The position numbers and the translations under genes were made by a program. Below the pieces are notes generated by a model that ran no database searches, was not told the DNA's origin, and was given only the letters and a program-made list of their open reading frames with translations. From a virus, in IMG/VR virus record IMGVR_UViG_3300025141_012803, positions 1-23,189 of that record: DNA of 23,189 nt, one strand, 5' to 3'. Within the stretch, counting starts at the first letter, position 1. The number at the start of each line of letters is the position of its first letter. Shown in pieces: positions 20,654-23,189 of this stretch.

Positions 20654-21462
20654 AGTCTTTATTAAGATACCCAGGTGGAAAAACTAGAGCGCTCAAACAC
20701 ATCATCCCTTATTTCCCAGAAAACCTGACAGAAATGGTCAGTCCTTTTTTTGGCGGCGGATCAATTGAGATTCACTACGCCTCCCAAGGCACAAGAGTTC
20801 ATGGATATGATATCTTCGAACCGCTCACTAACTTTTGGCAATATGTTCTTTCGGATCCAGAAAAGTTAGGGTACTTGCTTGAGACGCTGTTCCACCCCTG
20901 TTCTAAGGAGATGTTCGCCCAGTACCAGAAGAAGCAAAACTGGACACACATGGACGACACTCACCTACTTTGGAAAGAATTTCGTGCATGCATGTTCTAT
21001 GCTTTGAACCGTGCCTCATTTAGCGGGGCAACTATGAGCGGTGGATGGTCAAGGGAGGCCGCACAGAAGCGGTTTACCGAAAGCAGCATCGAGCGCCTTA
21101 AAAACTTCGTATGTCCCTCTCTAACTGTAGAGCAGGCAGACTTTACTGAGAGCCTCGAAAGGCATGATGACGAGACTTTTATCTACGCTGATCCACCATA
21201 TCATGTGGAGAAGCCTGTACTATACGGTGACCGGGGCTCAACGCATAAGGGGTTTGACCACCACGGATTCGCCGAAGCAATCAAAAAGAAAAACAACTGG
21301 GTGATTTCTTATAATCCAAACCCAACTATATTAGAGCTATACAAAGATTATGAAATCGTATATCCTGAGTGGGCATACGGCATGTCTTCTGATAAGAAGT
21401 CGAAAGAAGTATTGATTTTAAACGTGAAGGAGAGTGAAGATGCGTTACTTATTGATGATTAG
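20650..21462 (+). CDS. DNA adenine-N6 methyltransferase (D12 class, Dam-like), TTG start
   Basis: Transfers a methyl group from SAM to adenine N6 in DNA. The order of motifs, RYPGGK (6-11), PFFGGGSIEIHY (32-43) and DPPY (181-184), is that of the D12/alpha group containing E. coli Dam and T4 Dam. Length, 270 aa, is typical. The TTG start overlaps the previous stop as TTGA and is preceded by GAGG; no ATG is close enough to keep the RYPGGK motif. The target sequence cannot be read from the protein. No matching endonuclease is visible, so it is probably a solitary enzyme that protects or marks phage DNA. Its SAM could come from the MetK at 5423. Confidence 0.88.
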   Translation: MKSLLRYPGGKTRALKHIIPYFPENLTEMVSPFFGGGSIEIHYASQGTRVHGYDIFEPLTNFWQYVLSDPEKLGYLLETLFHPCSKEMFAQYQKKQNWTHMDDTHLLWKEFRACMFYALNRASFSGATMSGGWSREAAQKRFTESSIERLKNFVCPSLTVEQADFTESLERHDDETFIYADPPYHVEKPVLYGDRGSTHKGFDHHGFAEAIKKKNNWVISYNPNPTILELYKDYEIVYPEWAYGMSSDKKSKEVLILNVKESEDALLIDD

Positions 21463-21556
21463 TTTATTGTTTCCCGCCGTCGCGACAGCGGGAAACCAGT
21501 TTCACTTTGTGGGCATCCGCGCAATCCCCAACCTTTCACTAATGTATTTTTGGTAG
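21440..21556 (+). CDS. 38-aa peptide with signal sequence
   Basis: A short frame begins at ATG 21440 inside the end of the methylase gene, eight bases after a good AAGGAG site. Its first 17 residues, MRYLLMISLLFPAVATA, have a basic residue, a hydrophobic core and an ATA ending typical of a Sec signal peptide. The remainder would be 21 residues (GNQFHFVGIRAI...MYFW), with aromatic and hydrophobic residues. There is no Cys for a lipoprotein. It could act in the envelope, for example in lysis control, superinfection exclusion or as a toxin-like peptide; none is shown. It ends 11 bp before the groEL start, and its stop lies within the groEL ribosome site. Confidence 0.55.
   Translation: MRYLLMISLLFPAVATAGNQFHFVGIRAIPNLSLMYFW
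21469..21496 (+). repeat. Inverted repeat between methylase and groEL
   Basis: GTTTCCCGC (21469-21477) and GCGGGAAAC (21488-21496) form a perfect 9-bp stem around CGTCGCGACA. No T run follows, so it is not an ordinary terminator. It lies seven bases after the methylase stop and also inside the 38-aa peptide frame. It may stabilise or punctuate the mRNA ahead of groEL. Confidence 0.65.
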
Positions 21557-21567
21557 GAGAAAACCAA

Positions 21568-23154
21568 ATGAACAACGACCATATCTTGTTCGGGAATGAT
21601 ATCCGACAAAAGCTAATCAATGGAGCAAACAAGCTCACTGATGCGGTAGCCTCAACACTTGGCCCTCGCGGACAGAACGTTATATTATATAAACGAGGGG
21701 CTGACCCAGTAATCACCAAGGACGGAGTCAGTGTTGCCAGAGTTGTTGAATTAGACGACGATTACGAGCAGGCTGCTGTAGAAGTTCTTCGGCAAGCAGC
21801 GCTAGAAACAGAGAAGGCTAGCGGCGATGGAACAACTACTAGTACAGTTTTAGCTCGGGCCATTTTGATGTCAGCCAACAAGCATATTGCAGCCGGCGCA
21901 TCTTCTATCGAGATCAAGAGGGGCATTGATCTAGCCGTTGAGGCAATCTGCGACAGGATTACAGACATGGCACAACCTGTCTCCAGCGAAGAAGAGATCC
22001 GACATGTTGCAACAGTGTCTGCTAACGGCGATGAGGCTATTGGAACTCTGATTGCCGAGGCTGTTGCTACTGCCGGTAAAGATGGAGCCATCACGATTGA
22101 AGAGGGCAGATCTCTCCAGACATCCATGGATGTAGTTGAGGGGTTTCAGTTTGAGGGAGGGTATGTCTCCTCTCAGTTCATTACTGACGAGCGCAAAGGG
22201 ACAGTTGAACACCGAGATACTCTTGTTCTTGTGACTGATGAGTCGCTAGATAATGTAGAGGAGATGCTTCCCATTCTTGAGGTGGTTGCCCGCGACGGTC
22301 GCCCTTTTGTGGTGGTGGCGGAAGAAGTTGAGGGGCCACTTTTGGCTGCACTTATTATAAATCGCATGCGTAATGGCATGAAGATCGCTGCTATCAAAGC
22401 TCCTCGCTATGGAGAAGAGCGCCGGAACTTGCTAGAGGATGTCGCCCTTGTTACTGGCGCAACGTTTGTGAGCAAAGAGAGAGGGTTACGTCTTAAGGAT
22501 GTAAAACTTGAGCACCTAGGATCAGTCAAGAAAATAGAAATTGGCAAAAGGTTTACCACTATGGCCGACGGTGACGCAAACCACGAAGAACTAGAGGATC
22601 GCCTAGCTACCCTTCGGGGACAAGTAGAGGAAACAGAAAGCCTAGTAGAGGCAGAGAGAATTCAAAATAGAATCACTCGCCTCTCCTCGGCTATCGCCGT
22701 CATTAAGATTGGCGGCGCTACAGAAATAGAAGTCACAGAAAAGAAGCATCGGGTTGAGGACGCCCTAGAGGCTGTTCGATCAGCACAGGAAGAGGGGATT
22801 GTCCCCGGCGGCGGCACAGCCCTTTTAAAGTGCGCTAATAATATTGAGATCGAGGCTGCCTCCCCGGATCAGTTCCGCGGCGCAGAAATAACTCTTCAGG
22901 CTTGTTATGCTCCAATTACCCAGATTTTACAGAATGCAGATATCTCTTCTGATATCGTAGTAAATTCTCTCTTGCATGACGAGCATGATAAGAATGTCGG
23001 CTTTAATGTTAGGACTGAAAGGTTCGAGAATTTAGTGGAGACCGGGGTCATCGACCCGGCTAAAACGGTGAAGTGTGCATTACAAAATGCCGCTAGCGCA
23101 GCAGGAACGCTGCTCACCACTAATTGTGCTGTTCTTCGGAAGGGTGGTGAATAA
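21568..23154 (+). CDS. groEL: GroEL-like chaperonin
   Basis: Forms the double-ring folding chamber (group I chaperonin). At 528 aa it aligns with E. coli GroEL almost without gaps at key sites: GDGTTTSTVLA with Asp87, VEDALEAVRSAQEEG with Asp398 (both at the E. coli numbers), GPRGQNVILY near the start, VEGFQFEGGYVSSQF in the apical region, the APRYGEERRNLLED helix and EEGIVPGGGTALL. The protein ends KGGE, without the Gly-Gly-Met tail. All ATPase residues I can check are present, so it should be active. ATG 21568 follows AGGAGA; the in-frame TTG at 21550 is rejected. The GroES-like gene is not adjacent but at 3903, about 17.6 kb upstream. Confidence 0.96.
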   Translation: MNNDHILFGNDIRQKLINGANKLTDAVASTLGPRGQNVILYKRGADPVITKDGVSVARVVELDDDYEQAAVEVLRQAALETEKASGDGTTTSTVLARAILMSANKHIAAGASSIEIKRGIDLAVEAICDRITDMAQPVSSEEEIRHVATVSANGDEAIGTLIAEAVATAGKDGAITIEEGRSLQTSMDVVEGFQFEGGYVSSQFITDERKGTVEHRDTLVLVTDESLDNVEEMLPILEVVARDGRPFVVVAEEVEGPLLAALIINRMRNGMKIAAIKAPRYGEERRNLLEDVALVTGATFVSKERGLRLKDVKLEHLGSVKKIEIGKRFTTMADGDANHEELEDRLATLRGQVEETESLVEAERIQNRITRLSSAIAVIKIGGATEIEVTEKKHRVEDALEAVRSAQEEGIVPGGGTALLKCANNIEIEAASPDQFRGAEITLQACYAPITQILQNADISSDIVVNSLLHDEHDKNVGFNVRTERFENLVETGVIDPAKTVKCALQNAASAAGTLLTTNCAVLRKGGE

Positions 23155-23189
23155 AAACACAAGTCTAGCGACTAATTAGAGCAGCCGGT
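23155..23189 (+). other. Window end after groEL
   Basis: Thirty-five bases with no feature I can support. Confidence 0.5.

Noticed and set aside
21762-22127. 121-codon minus-strand frame within groEL
   Set aside because: It is the antisense of a highly conserved GroEL region.

Overview
The window looks like part of the genome of a large tailed bacteriophage or a close relative. I infer this from content: a DnaB/gp41-type helicase, a B12-dependent ribonucleotide reductase, a C-family DNA polymerase, dUTPase, a D12-class adenine methylase, many tiny genes packed end to end, and no ribosomal or tRNA genes. Every gene I support is on the + strand, and most junctions overlap or nearly touch. The host cannot be named. 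The promoters resemble bacterial sigma-70 sites (TTGAC-type -35, 16-17 bp spacer, TATTAT or TATAAT -10) and the SD sequences are classical, so host RNA polymerase is the likely reader.

Layout. 1-193: tail of an unknown gene. 249-3622: replicative helicase and monomeric class II ribonucleotide reductase, translationally coupled. 3673-6806: a Cys-containing small protein, a GroES-like co-chaperonin, a DUF3293-like protein, a possible ADP-ribosyltransferase-like protein, S-adenosylmethionine synthetase and a conserved hypothetical, closed by a strong terminator. 6889-10796: a near-consensus promoter, DNA polymerase III alpha with an apparently intact PHP domain, and dUTPase. 10797-14733: a short intergenic region and one unrelated small gene, then the most unusual part of the window: sixteen tandem small genes (57-86 aa) sharing a '(M/L)K-P/V-G-D-L-V ... 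G-L-V ... V-x-W ... L-x-V-(V/I)-S' pattern, probably SH3-like beta-barrels. 14755-18316: full-length FtsH, a zinc-ribbon protein, a CBS-less IMP dehydrogenase and a sigma region 4-like protein. 18386-20653: a very acidic protein with a terminator, several unknowns and an L,D-transpeptidase-like protein. 20650-23154: adenine methylase, a 38-aa peptide with a signal sequence, and GroEL.

How they may work together. Helicase, polymerase, RNR and dUTPase form a replication and dNTP-supply module. IMP dehydrogenase would raise guanine nucleotides, and MetK would supply SAM, for which the methylase is an obvious user. GroES, GroEL and FtsH give the element its own folding and membrane-proteolysis machinery. 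The role of the sixteen-gene array is unknown; its gene-overlap geometry suggests it grew by repeated duplication of one unit.
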